A DNA stretch of 39,610 nt from Oscillospiraceae bacterium (lineage in GTDB: Bacteria > Bacillota > Clostridia > Oscillospirales > QAMX01): the NCBI GenBank assembly GCA_015067715.1, contig SVLY01000020.1:1-39610 (forward strand), written 5' to 3'. The translations under genes and the position numbers were made by a program. This document shows positions 8,315-15,431 of this stretch, piece after piece (the first letter of the stretch is position 1; every line of letters starts with the position of its first letter). The notes under the pieces were generated by a model. That model saw only the letters and a program-made list of their open reading frames with translations. It did no database searches and was not told the origin of the DNA.

Positions 8315-9290
8315 CGCAGAGACCAAAATAGCAGGGGAGAAGCAGCGCGGCGAGTATCTCTGCGTGCAAAAGTCCAAGGCTTCCCAGCCCGAAGACGGCG
8401 CCCCCTGCAAGAAGGGAAAGTATTCCGCCGCCCAAAAGAAGCCTTTTTGGATTTGGGACCACAAGGGCTGTCAGTCCCACACCGGCAAAAAGCGCAAGCG
8501 CAAAAACCGCGGAATAGCCCCAAAGACTAAACCAACCGCTCATGGAGAGCCCCAGCCACAAGACCAGCGAAAGAAGATAGGTCAGAGTGGGCGCGGTAAG
8601 GAAGGAAAGCAGGTTTTTGTAGATCATAACGGAATCGTGGATCTTGCGGAAGGTCGTGGTGTAGCCCTCGTTTTTCTCGTAGACAACGCTTATGGGGTAT
8701 TCCACAATGGGCAGAGAAGCCCGTCTGACGTGGAGAAGGGTGTTGTTTTCAAACTCAAAGCGCTCTCCGCCCACGGCCAGGAGCTGTTTCATGACGGCGG
8801 GAGGGTAGGCTCTGAGACCGCACTGGGTATCTGCAAAGCGGATGCCCGTGAGAAGCCGAAGGCTGAGCCTTGTGGCAAAGTTTCCAAAGCGGTTTGCCGC
8901 AGGTACGTTTTCGGTATGGCGAAGGTCCCGGCAGCCAAGTATCAGCGAATCGGGATGCTCTGCGGCAAGCTGGGCCCCACGGACGGCGTCGGCACCGCCG
9001 AGCTGACCGTCGCAGTCGACGCAGACGGCGTTGCAGCCCGGCCAGGTCTTTAAGATATAGTCAAAGGCGGTCTTCAGCGCACGGCCCTTGCCCATGTTGA
9101 CGCTGTGGCGCAGAAGGGTGACGTTGGGGATGGCTTCCAGTGCGGAAAGAACGGGCTCGTATTCGGCGGAGTTACCGTCGCTGACGGCAAGAATGCGGTA
9201 AAAGCCAAGGTCGTTTAAGGATCTTGCAACCTCCAGCGCCCTTTCGTCGGGCTTGTAGGCGGGAATCAGTGCGACAGATCTGTGAGGCAT
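8256..9290 (-). CDS. Family 2 glycosyltransferase with C-terminal membrane helices
   Basis: Predicted polyprenyl-phosphate sugar transferase, 344 residues. The N-terminal GT-A domain (about 4-220) starts ALIPAYKPDE and has a DxD-like CVDCDGQ with Asp92 and Asp94, plus FADTQCGLRAY near 152-162, a motif typical of dolichol-phosphate-mannose-synthase-like enzymes. Residues about 232-325 hold three or four hydrophobic helices. The ATG lies behind AGAGGTGA. It is divergent from a GtrA-family gene 51 bases away, and GT2/GtrA pairs commonly cooperate in making and flipping lipid-linked sugars for surface polymer decoration. The sugar is unknown. The 3' end overlaps the end of queG by 59 bases. Confidence 0.82.
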   Translation of the reverse strand: MPHRSVALIPAYKPDERALEVARSLNDLGFYRILAVSDGNSAEYEPVLSALEAIPNVTLLRHSVNMGKGRALKTAFDYILKTWPGCNAVCVDCDGQLGGADAVRGAQLAAEHPDSLILGCRDLRHTENVPAANRFGNFATRLSLRLLTGIRFADTQCGLRAYPPAVMKQLLAVGGERFEFENNTLLHVRRASLPIVEYPISVVYEKNEGYTTTFRKIHDSVMIYKNLLSFLTAPTLTYLLSLVLWLGLSMSGWFSLWGYSAVFALALFAGVGLTALVVPNPKRLLLGGGILSLLAGGAVFGLGSLGLLHAEILAALLLPCYFGLCVNFRRLGYGPLPKVLRLKR

Positions 9291-9341
9291 GTTTTTTCAC
9301 CTCTGAAATATAAATAATTATGAAAACAAGTGGCGGAGATA

Positions 9342-9758
9342 ATGAAGAAGATCAGAGATTTTTTTAGCAGACACAAGGGAAGATTGAAGGAGATAGGCCT
9401 ATATATACTTTCGTCTCTGGGCTCAACGGCCTTTGACTGGGCGGTCTATCTGCTGATGATAAACGTATTTAACGTCGGTGTGCAGATAAGCTATTCCGTT
9501 GGCAAGGTGAGCAGCGGAGTTGTGAACTTTTTGCTGAACAATTTCGTTGTGTTCAAGCAGGGCGGAGGCCTTGGGCTTATAAAACGGGGAGCGGGATATT
9601 GCATAACCGTCGTGCTCTCTCTGGCGCTGGGAAACCTTTTGGTCACGGTGCTGACCTGGGCAGGACTTGGAGAAGAGCTTTCAAAGCTTGCGGCGGACAG
9701 CCTTTGCTTCTTTATGAACTACTTTATTCAGCGCACCGTGGTTTTCAATCACAGGTGA
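9342..9758 (+). CDS. GtrA-family membrane protein
   Basis: Small polytopic protein of 138 residues with four predicted membrane helices (roughly 15-37, 44-64, 80-102 and 112-130). The pattern LGSTAFDWAVYLLMINV then VNFLLNNFVVFK and a C-terminal FFMNYFIQRTVVF is typical of GtrA. Members help translocate polyprenyl-linked sugars across the membrane, which fits the divergent GT2 gene. The frame is open from a GTG at 9330, but that start has no ribosome binding site; GGCGGAG just before the ATG at 9342 favours the latter, although the spacing is short. The 3' end overlaps the convergent Cys-rich gene by 14 bases. Confidence 0.82.
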   Translation: MKKIRDFFSRHKGRLKEIGLYILSSLGSTAFDWAVYLLMINVFNVGVQISYSVGKVSSGVVNFLLNNFVVFKQGGGLGLIKRGAGYCITVVLSLALGNLLVTVLTWAGLGEELSKLAADSLCFFMNYFIQRTVVFNHR

Positions 9759-10287
9759 ACCGGCGGTACTCGTCGGCAATCTCGCTGAGGCGGAAAATAA
9801 ATTTTCTGACCGTGCGGCATTTTCCGGCTTCGGAAATTGCCATTGCAACTCTCTCGCGGAACTCCTCTTCAACGTGGTCCCCGGCATAGATCAGGGGACA
9901 GAGATATTTTCCCCGGGGATCCTGAATTATGGAAAAGCGGAAGGGCGCAGAAAGCTTGCGGTCGTCCTTTGCAACGTAGGGAAGCAGGGGAAATATCCTG
10001 CAGGAGAGGGGACGGAAGCGGCGGATGCATCTGCCGGTGCAGGATGCAAAATAGCCCTTGTCGCCGCCGAGGGTTATCCTTTGCTTTTTTAGCGAGGGAG
10101 AGAAAAATCCCTCCTCGCCGGGGAAGAGAAGCATGCCAAGCTCCTCACTGCGGCCTCTTTTGCCGGACTCACAGCAGGCTCTGCCGCAGAGCTGACCGCA
10201 GTCTGCGGAGATGGGGGTGCAGTCCCCGAGGATCTCATAAGCCCTGCGTATGTGCCGGGCGGCACAGGAATTATTCTTTGGCTTCAT
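9745..10287 (-). CDS. Cysteine-rich protein, possibly metal-binding
   Basis: 180 residues and strikingly Cys-rich: Cys8, 23, 30, 34, 38, 39, 83, 87 and 96 plus others near the C-terminus. The segment CTGRCIRRFRPLSCRIFPL (83-101) resembles the RPxxCRxFP pattern of YkgJ-like zinc/iron-chelating proteins, and DCGQLCGRACC (29-39) looks like a second metal site. No catalytic domain is recognised. Its start overlaps the end of trmB by 17 bases and uses GGAGGAAAC inside trmB, so it is probably co-translated with it. Function is unknown; a Zn or Fe-S binding role is inferred only from the cysteines. Confidence 0.65.
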   Translation of the reverse strand: MKPKNNSCAARHIRRAYEILGDCTPISADCGQLCGRACCESGKRGRSEELGMLLFPGEEGFFSPSLKKQRITLGGDKGYFASCTGRCIRRFRPLSCRIFPLLPYVAKDDRKLSAPFRFSIIQDPRGKYLCPLIYAGDHVEEEFRERVAMAISEAGKCRTVRKFIFRLSEIADEYRRFTCD

Positions 10288-11014
10288 TTTCTTCTGTTTC
10301 CTCCGCGGCGGATTTTTTGGGCAGATCCTTTACGATAATGTCCTCTGCCCTGGGGGGAATTGCCTCTGCAAAATAGATGGGCATGCCCATTGAAGAGAAT
10401 TTATCCTCGTACTCCGTGGTGACGTTGGGAATATCCGTGGAGTGGAGGTTGCGGCTTTTGCCCACGAAAACGAATTTGCAGGCCTCTAGGCGCTCCAGGG
10501 TGAAGTCGTAAAGGGGCTGGTTGTCGGTCTTGAAGCGCAGAGTTCCGCCGGGAGCCAGCAAAAGGGCGTAGAGCTTCAAAAAGCTGTCCCAGGTGATGCG
10601 GCGCTTGTAGTGGCGCTTGTTGGGCCAGGGGTCGCAGAAGTTCACGCAAACGGTGTTGACCTCTCCGGGCTCAAAGAGCTCAGTGAGGTTGGAGGCGTCT
10701 GCCGAGACGAATCTCACGGGCAGAGCGCCGGTGGGATCTATTTCCATGGCGCGCTCCATGCCGATGACCAGCGCCTCGTTGACCTTGTCAAGGGCGATGA
10801 TAAAGCTGTTTTCCCCTCTCTGGGCAAAGCCGGAGGCGGTCTTTACGGCGAAGGCGCCCTTGCCGCAGCCAAGCTCAAGGGTGAGTGCGGCGTCGGCAGA
10901 AAGGCCGAGCTTTTCTCTCCAGTGGCCGCGGTATTCTTCGGGAGCGCCGACGATATATGCTTCCGCCCGCTCCATGCGGGGGATAAGGTTTTTCTTTTTT
11001 CTCATTCTTGCCAT
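10271..11014 (-). CDS. trmB: tRNA (guanine-N7)-methyltransferase TrmB
   Basis: S-adenosylmethionine-dependent enzyme that methylates G46 of tRNA. It has the SAM-binding motif LELGCGKGAF, and CDPWPNKRHYKRRI, the hallmark TrmB motif. A C-terminal extension of about 20 residues is rich in Glu and Lys (AAEETEENEAKE), an unusual acidic tail. The frame is open from a TTG at 11038, but GGAGA lies inside that extension ahead of the ATG at 11014, which I chose. It precedes the Cys-rich gene in the same operon and has its own promoter at 11057-11085. Confidence 0.93.
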   Translation of the reverse strand: MARMRKKKNLIPRMERAEAYIVGAPEEYRGHWREKLGLSADAALTLELGCGKGAFAVKTASGFAQRGENSFIIALDKVNEALVIGMERAMEIDPTGALPVRFVSADASNLTELFEPGEVNTVCVNFCDPWPNKRHYKRRITWDSFLKLYALLLAPGGTLRFKTDNQPLYDFTLERLEACKFVFVGKSRNLHSTDIPNVTTEYEDKFSSMGMPIYFAEAIPPRAEDIIVKDLPKKSAAEETEENEAKE

Positions 11015-11056
11015 GTTAGCAAAATCTCCGTCTGTCAAAGCTTTTTCTTAAGTGAG

Positions 11057-11085
11057 ATTATAACATATTTTTTTCGAACAGGCAA
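11057..11085 (-). promoter_or_regulatory. Promoter for trmB
   Basis: On the minus strand, TTGCCT (11085-11080) and a perfect TATAAT (11062-11057) are spaced by 17 bases, about 43 bases before the chosen ATG. Confidence 0.65.
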
Positions 11086-11148
11086 CAGCCGCGCCCAAAT
11101 ATATGGGCTAAAATCAAATCTGTATTTACACCCGGGAGTGGAAGGACT

Positions 11149-11880
11149 ATGGAGCTGCAGCAGCTTTACAGCCGCGTGAGGCGGTGCGTTGAAGAATACA
11201 ACATGATAGAGGCCGGGGACAGGATCGCCGTTGGCGTTTCCGGCGGCAAGGACAGCATGTGCGCTCTGGCGGGGCTGGCGGGACTTGCCCGGTTTTATCT
11301 CAAGCCCTTCGAGGTGGTGGCCATCACCCTGGACCTTGGCTACGGCACGGACTATTCTCCCGTGAGGGAATACTGCAACAGCCTTGGAGTTGAATACCGG
11401 GTTGTTGAGACCCAGATAAAGCAGATCGTTTTCGACATCCGCAAAGAGGAAAACCCCTGTGCCCTGTGCGCCAATATGCGCCGGGGAGCGCTGAACAACG
11501 CCGCGCTGGATGCGGGCTGTAAAAAGGTCGCTCTGGGACACCATCTTGACGACGCCGTTGAGACCTTTCTCATGTCCCTTATCTACGAGGGCAGGCTGGC
11601 GTCCTTTGCTCCCAGCACCTTCCTTGACAGAACGGGAGTCACGGTGCTCCGTCCTCTGCTGTACTGCCGGGAGTACGAGACACGCTCGCTTGTTGAAAAA
11701 CAGGGGCTTCCCGTTGTTAAAAACGCCTGTCCCGCCGACGGCGAGACCAAGCGCAAGCGCGTGAAGGAGATCGCGGATATGCTCAGGGAGGAGCGGGCGG
11801 ACATTTACGAAAAGGTGTTCGGGGCAATGCAGAGATATCCTCTTAAGGGTTGGGACATTTCTCCTCTTGACAAAAGGTGA
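11149..11880 (+). CDS. ttcA: TtcA-family tRNA 2-thiocytidine biosynthesis protein
   Basis: PP-loop ATPase expected to thiolate cytidine 32 of tRNA using a 4Fe-4S cluster. 243 residues with the PP-loop SGGKDS at 31-36, the cysteine pair CALC (Cys104 and Cys107) and a third cysteine Cys194 (NACPADG), matching the three cluster ligands of TtcA, and the motif GHHLDDAVET (130-139). It is shorter than E. coli TtcA (about 310). The ATG lies behind GGAAGGA. It is divergent from trmB, another tRNA-modification gene. A promoter for the next gene overlaps its last codons. Confidence 0.85.
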   Translation: MELQQLYSRVRRCVEEYNMIEAGDRIAVGVSGGKDSMCALAGLAGLARFYLKPFEVVAITLDLGYGTDYSPVREYCNSLGVEYRVVETQIKQIVFDIRKEENPCALCANMRRGALNNAALDAGCKKVALGHHLDDAVETFLMSLIYEGRLASFAPSTFLDRTGVTVLRPLLYCREYETRSLVEKQGLPVVKNACPADGETKRKRVKEIADMLREERADIYEKVFGAMQRYPLKGWDISPLDKR

Positions 11881-11895
11881 ACAAGATAATATAAT
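11867..11895 (+). promoter_or_regulatory. Strong promoter for the small charged protein
   Basis: Perfect TTGACA (11867-11872) and perfect TATAAT (11890-11895) with 17-base spacing. The -35 box lies inside the last codons of ttcA, so the small gene downstream is probably transcribed strongly on its own. Confidence 0.85.
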
Positions 11896-11946
11896 TAACC
11901 TGTAAGAATGCAAATTCGTATTTCTATATAAGGAGGCCTGTTGTTT

Positions 11947-12147
11947 ATGGCAGTTACCAAGGAAGATTGGAAAGACGTTGGAAGAGGCTTTAAGGGCGCA
12001 TTCAAGTCCCTTGGCAAGTCCGTTGTCAAGAGCGTTAAGACCGGTGTGGACAAGGCGGCCGACTGGGCTGAGGTCAACGACGGCAATGCAAAGCCTGCAG
12101 AGGCTCCCGCTGAGGAAAAGCCCGCCGAGGAGAACAAGGCAGAATAA
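11947..12147 (+). CDS. Small Lys-rich amphipathic protein with acidic tail
   Basis: 66 residues beginning MAVTKEDWKDVGRGFKGAF. Residues about 5-42 form a likely amphipathic helix with regularly placed Lys; the tail from about 46 is Pro/Ala/Glu-rich (KPAEAPAEEKPAEENKAE). There is no signal peptide, Cys or known domain. AGGAGG at 11931-11936 precedes either a TTG (11941, 4 bases) or the chosen ATG (11947, 10 bases). It has a consensus promoter and its own probable terminator, so it is a single-gene unit expected to be abundant. Function is unknown; membrane-surface or nucleic-acid association would fit the charge pattern but is a guess. Confidence 0.7.
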   Translation: MAVTKEDWKDVGRGFKGAFKSLGKSVVKSVKTGVDKAADWAEVNDGNAKPAEAPAEEKPAEENKAE

Positions 12148-12165
12148 TTCTTTCAACTGAGAAAG

Positions 12166-12224
12166 ACCGACCCAAAGCGAAGACAGATATAATTGTTTTT
12201 TCGCCTGTGGGTCGGTTTTGCTTA
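12166..12224 (+). terminator. Probable terminator with a long internal loop
   Basis: ACCGACCCA (12166-12174) pairs with TGGGTCGGT (12208-12216), extended inward by GCGAA/TTCGC (12177-12181 with 12200-12204), and is followed by TTTGCTT. It separates the small protein from the glycoside hydrolase gene. Confidence 0.6.
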
Positions 12225-12258
12225 TTTAACACAGGTTTATCACAAGGAGAATGATATA

Positions 12259-15057
12259 ATGGACAGGAAGTTCAGAGAAAGCCCCGGCTCGGAATACCGG
12301 GCGCTGGCGTTTTGGTCCCTTAACGGAGAGCTTGAGGAAAACGAGCTTTTCCGTCAGCTGCTTGAGTTTAAGCTGGGCGGCTTTGGCGGTGTGTTCCTCC
12401 ACGCAAGGGGCACCCCTAAGACCCCCTACATGACGAATATGTGGATGGAAAAAATGCGCTTCTGTATGCAGACCGCCGCGGATCTTGGCCTTGAAGCCTG
12501 GATCTACGACGAGGTCAACTGGCCAAGCGGACGCGCCGAGGGTACCGTGGAGCGGCTTGGCGGCAGAAACAGCGCAAAAAAGCTCTCTGCCGTTGCGGCG
12601 GACTGCGAGCTTCCCATGGCCGGAGAGCTTGGCAGAAGCGAGGACGGAAAGCTGGCATTCTGCGTTGGCTACGGCAGCGGCACCAACCAGCTCAACGCTC
12701 AGACCACTCAGGATTTTATTGACATAGTCTACGAGCGCTATAAAAAGGACTGCGGCGAGTTTTTTGGAAAAGCCTGTCCCGGAGCATTCTTTGATGAGCC
12801 CCAGTACGCCAGCGCCTACGACAACAACGACTACGTACCCTGGGGCGAGGAGCTTCCAGCTGTCTACCGTGAGCTTTGGGGCGAGGATATAATCCCGAAC
12901 CTTGAGAGCCTGTTCTTTGACAGGGGTGACTACCGCCGTGTGAGAAAGCAGTTCTGGGCGGCGCTGGCGGAGCTCTATGCCAGAAGCTGGGGTCTGCCCC
13001 TTTACCGCTGGTGTGAGAAGAACGGTCTGAAGCTCACCGGACATTACGAATGGGAAGAGGATTTCAAGCACCAGATCCGCTGTACCTCCGACATCATGCG
13101 GCACTACGAATACGAGCATATCCCCGGCACCGACCATCTGGGATACGGCCTCTACGCCCCCTGGATACACCTGCAGTGCTCCAGCGTTTCACAGCAGCTT
13201 GGCAAGGGGCGCACCATGTGCGAGTGCTTCGGCGTTGGCGGTCAGGGCGTTACCGTTGAGGACAGACGCTGGATGTACGGTCAGCTTTTGTCCCGGGGCG
13301 TGGATATGTTCGTGCCCCATATCTCCCATTATTCCCTTGAGGGCGACAACAAGAGGGACTGTCCCCCCTATAACCAGTATCAGCAGCCCTGGTGGCACTA
13401 CGGAGCCGCCGTTGAAGAGGGTGTTTCCAAGGCAAACCGCATTGTTTCCGCCGGACGCGACAGGGTGAGTGTTTGCGTTCTGGACCCCATCGTTTCCGCC
13501 TGGAGCGGCTACCGCCCGGGAGATACGGAATATATCGACAGACTTCAGGAAGACTACGAGGCGCTTCACGGCGCTTTGGCTGACGCCGGCGTTTCCTTCC
13601 ACTACATCGGGGAGAGCTATTTCAAAAAATACGCCTCCGTTGAAAACGGAAAGCTGAAGATGGGCAGAATGGTCTACGACACGGTCATTCTTCCCGGCGT
13701 TTCCGAAATGATGGATCTCACCGCAAAGACCCTTGATGATTTTGCCGCTCAGGGAGGCAGGCTTTTTGCTCTGGGCACCTCCGTTCCCGGGGCAAGGGAT
13801 ATCACCCTTGGGGAGCTTTCCGCCCTGCTCTCTGCTGAAAAGGGCTTTGAGACCGACGGACCCTGCTGGGTGAGAACCTTTGAGCTGGAGGGGAAGCTTT
13901 GCCGGCTCTTTGACAACCCTAAAAAGAACCTGCCGGTCTGCATTACCGTTGGAGGAAACAGGAACCTTCGGTTTATCGACACCTTCACGGGGGTCGAGTG
14001 CATCAAAGCTCCCGGTGAGAAGTACACTGTTGCCCCGGCAAGCTTCGTTATTGGGGAGGAGACCGACGAGGCTCCCTTTGCCCTGCCGGAGCTCCCGGTT
14101 AAAGACAGTATTGAGGTCACGGGAAGCTGGATAGTTGATCCCAGACTTCACCTTCGCGATGAGAAAAACTGCGTGACTCTGGACGTATGCTCCCTCTGGG
14201 TGGAGGGAGAGGGCGTTGTTGCCTCCGGCTATACGGGAGACGTGCGCGGCATCGCCGCCGCCGAAAGGGCAAAGAGAGTCTCCGCTCAGTGGAGAAAAGA
14301 CCACGGCAATGCGGATTTCAACGTTCAGGACAATATGCAGTACCGGGTGAGCTTTAAGTTCCGGGCAGAGACCGTCCCCGAAATGCTCTCCGTTGCCGCA
14401 GAGCTTGGGGAGCAGTGCAGAGTCTGTCTTAACGGCAGGGAGCTCAAGGCTCGCAACGGATATTTCCTTGACAGCAGCTTTGTGTGCTTTGACGGTACGG
14501 ACGAGACAAACCTCGGCGAAAACGAGATCGTTCTTTGTGCTGTGACGGGCAGACACAGACCCGTTGTTGAAGATGTTTTCCTTTTGGGAGATTTCTCCTG
14601 CCGGATAGAGAACACCGACCAGCGGGTTATCGACGCTCCCGTGCTTTCCATCGACAGCCCCCGCTGCCCCGAGGAACAGGGCTTCCCCTTCTTTGCCGGT
14701 GAGCTCTGCATCAAGAACACCTTCAGCCTGCCCTCGGGTGTATGTTGCGGAAAGCTCCGCCTTGAAAACGTGAGCGCTTCTGCCGTGGCGGTGCTTGTAA
14801 ACGGCGAAGCCGCAGAACCCCTTGTGGGCGCACCCTGGGAGCGGGATATTTCCCGTCTGATCCGACCCGGCGAGAACAAGCTTGAGCTGAGGCTTGTGGG
14901 CACGCTGAGAAACCTTCTGGGTCCCATACACAACACCACCGCCGAGCTTCGCAGTGTGGGTCCCGGGGATTACAACGACAAATCCCGCTGGTGCGACGCG
15001 CCCTATCTGCGCCCCACGGGCGTTGAAAAGGTCTTTGTGGACTACGGAACCTATTGA
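12259..15057 (+). CDS. GH106-like glycoside hydrolase (alpha-L-rhamnosidase type)
   Basis: Predicted intracellular exo-glycosidase of 932 residues. The N-terminal (beta/alpha)8-type region has FWSLNGEL near residue 20, GGFGGVFLHARG near 42-53, and WIYDEVNWPSGRAEG near 82-96, a pattern typical of GH106-like proteins. Other conserved blocks are AFFDEPQYA, GHYEWEED and MCECFGVGGQG. The C-terminal third (about 600-930) looks like beta-rich ancillary domains, including a galactose-binding-like fold. No signal peptide is seen, so it should act on imported oligosaccharides. GH106 enzymes release L-rhamnose, for example from rhamnogalacturonan, but the substrate here is unproven. The open frame reaches 12193; the ATG at 12259 follows AAGGAGA at 8 bases. 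It is followed by a Dabb gene after 18 bases. Confidence 0.8.
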   Translation: MDRKFRESPGSEYRALAFWSLNGELEENELFRQLLEFKLGGFGGVFLHARGTPKTPYMTNMWMEKMRFCMQTAADLGLEAWIYDEVNWPSGRAEGTVERLGGRNSAKKLSAVAADCELPMAGELGRSEDGKLAFCVGYGSGTNQLNAQTTQDFIDIVYERYKKDCGEFFGKACPGAFFDEPQYASAYDNNDYVPWGEELPAVYRELWGEDIIPNLESLFFDRGDYRRVRKQFWAALAELYARSWGLPLYRWCEKNGLKLTGHYEWEEDFKHQIRCTSDIMRHYEYEHIPGTDHLGYGLYAPWIHLQCSSVSQQLGKGRTMCECFGVGGQGVTVEDRRWMYGQLLSRGVDMFVPHISHYSLEGDNKRDCPPYNQYQQPWWHYGAAVEEGVSKANRIVSAGRDRVSVCVLDPIVSAWSGYRPGDTEYIDRLQEDYEALHGALADAGVSFHYIGESYFKKYASVENGKLKMGRMVYDTVILPGVSEMMDLTAKTLDDFAAQGGRLFALGTSVPGARDITLGELSALLSAEKGFETDGPCWVRTFELEGKLCRLFDNPKKNLPVCITVGGNRNLRFIDTFTGVECIKAPGEKYTVAPASFVIGEETDEAPFALPELPVKDSIEVTGSWIVDPRLHLRDEKNCVTLDVCSLWVEGEGVVASGYTGDVRGIAAAERAKRVSAQWRKDHGNADFNVQDNMQYRVSFKFRAETVPEMLSVAAELGEQCRVCLNGRELKARNGYFLDSSFVCFDGTDETNLGENEIVLCAVTGRHRPVVEDVFLLGDFSCRIENTDQRVIDAPVLSIDSPRCPEEQGFPFFAGELCIKNTFSLPSGVCCGKLRLENVSASAVAVLVNGEAAEPLVGAPWERDISRLIRPGENKLELRLVGTLRNLLGPIHNTTAELRSVGPGDYNDKSRWCDAPYLRPTGVEKVFVDYGTY

Positions 15058-15075
15058 TAAACAGGAGAAAAACAT

Positions 15076-15372
15076 ATGATCAGGCACATTGTTTTCTGGA
15101 AGCTTAAGGATGAGGCCGAGGGAGGCACCAAGGCCGAGAATATCGCAAAGATCAAGGCTATGCTTGAACGCCTGGTTGGCATTGTTCCCGGGCTTGTCAG
15201 CGCTCAGGTGGGAGCAAACGTAAACGGCGGAGAGTACGACGCCTGTCTTGTTTCGGAGTTTGAAAGCATGGAAGCCCTTCACGCTTACGACAGCCACCCC
15301 GAACACCTTAAGGTCCGCTCCTTCGTCAAAGCCGTCCGCATTTCCCGCACCAGCGTGGATCACGAGATGTAA
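15076..15372 (+). CDS. Dabb-family (stress-responsive A/B barrel) protein
   Basis: 98-residue single-domain protein beginning MIRHIVFWKLKDEAEG, with the central pattern IVPGLVSAQVGANVNG and the C-terminal ALHAYDSHPEHLK block characteristic of the dimeric alpha/beta-barrel (Dabb) family. Members range from stress-induced proteins to small enzymes; no specific reaction can be assigned. ACAGGAGA precedes the ATG, 18 bases after the GH106-like stop, so the pair is probably one transcript ended by the terminator at 15384-15417. Confidence 0.85.
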   Translation: MIRHIVFWKLKDEAEGGTKAENIAKIKAMLERLVGIVPGLVSAQVGANVNGGEYDACLVSEFESMEALHAYDSHPEHLKVRSFVKAVRISRTSVDHEM

Positions 15373-15383
15373 ATACAATAGAC

Positions 15384-15417
15384 AAAAATCCTCCGGAACG
15401 TTCCGGAGGATTTTTTT
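15384..15417. terminator. Bidirectional palindromic terminator
   Basis: A perfect palindrome centred at 15399/15400 (AATCCTCCGGAAC and its complement) flanked by A and T runs. It can end both the Dabb transcript and the convergent minus-strand gene. Confidence 0.85.
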
Positions 15418-15431
15418 GTGGGGGTTGAGTT

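Noticed and set aside
13189-15378. A 729-codon open frame on the minus strand across the GH106-like gene.
   Set aside because: It is antisense to a clear glycoside hydrolase and Dabb gene, has no recognisable domain and reflects codon bias in the real genes.
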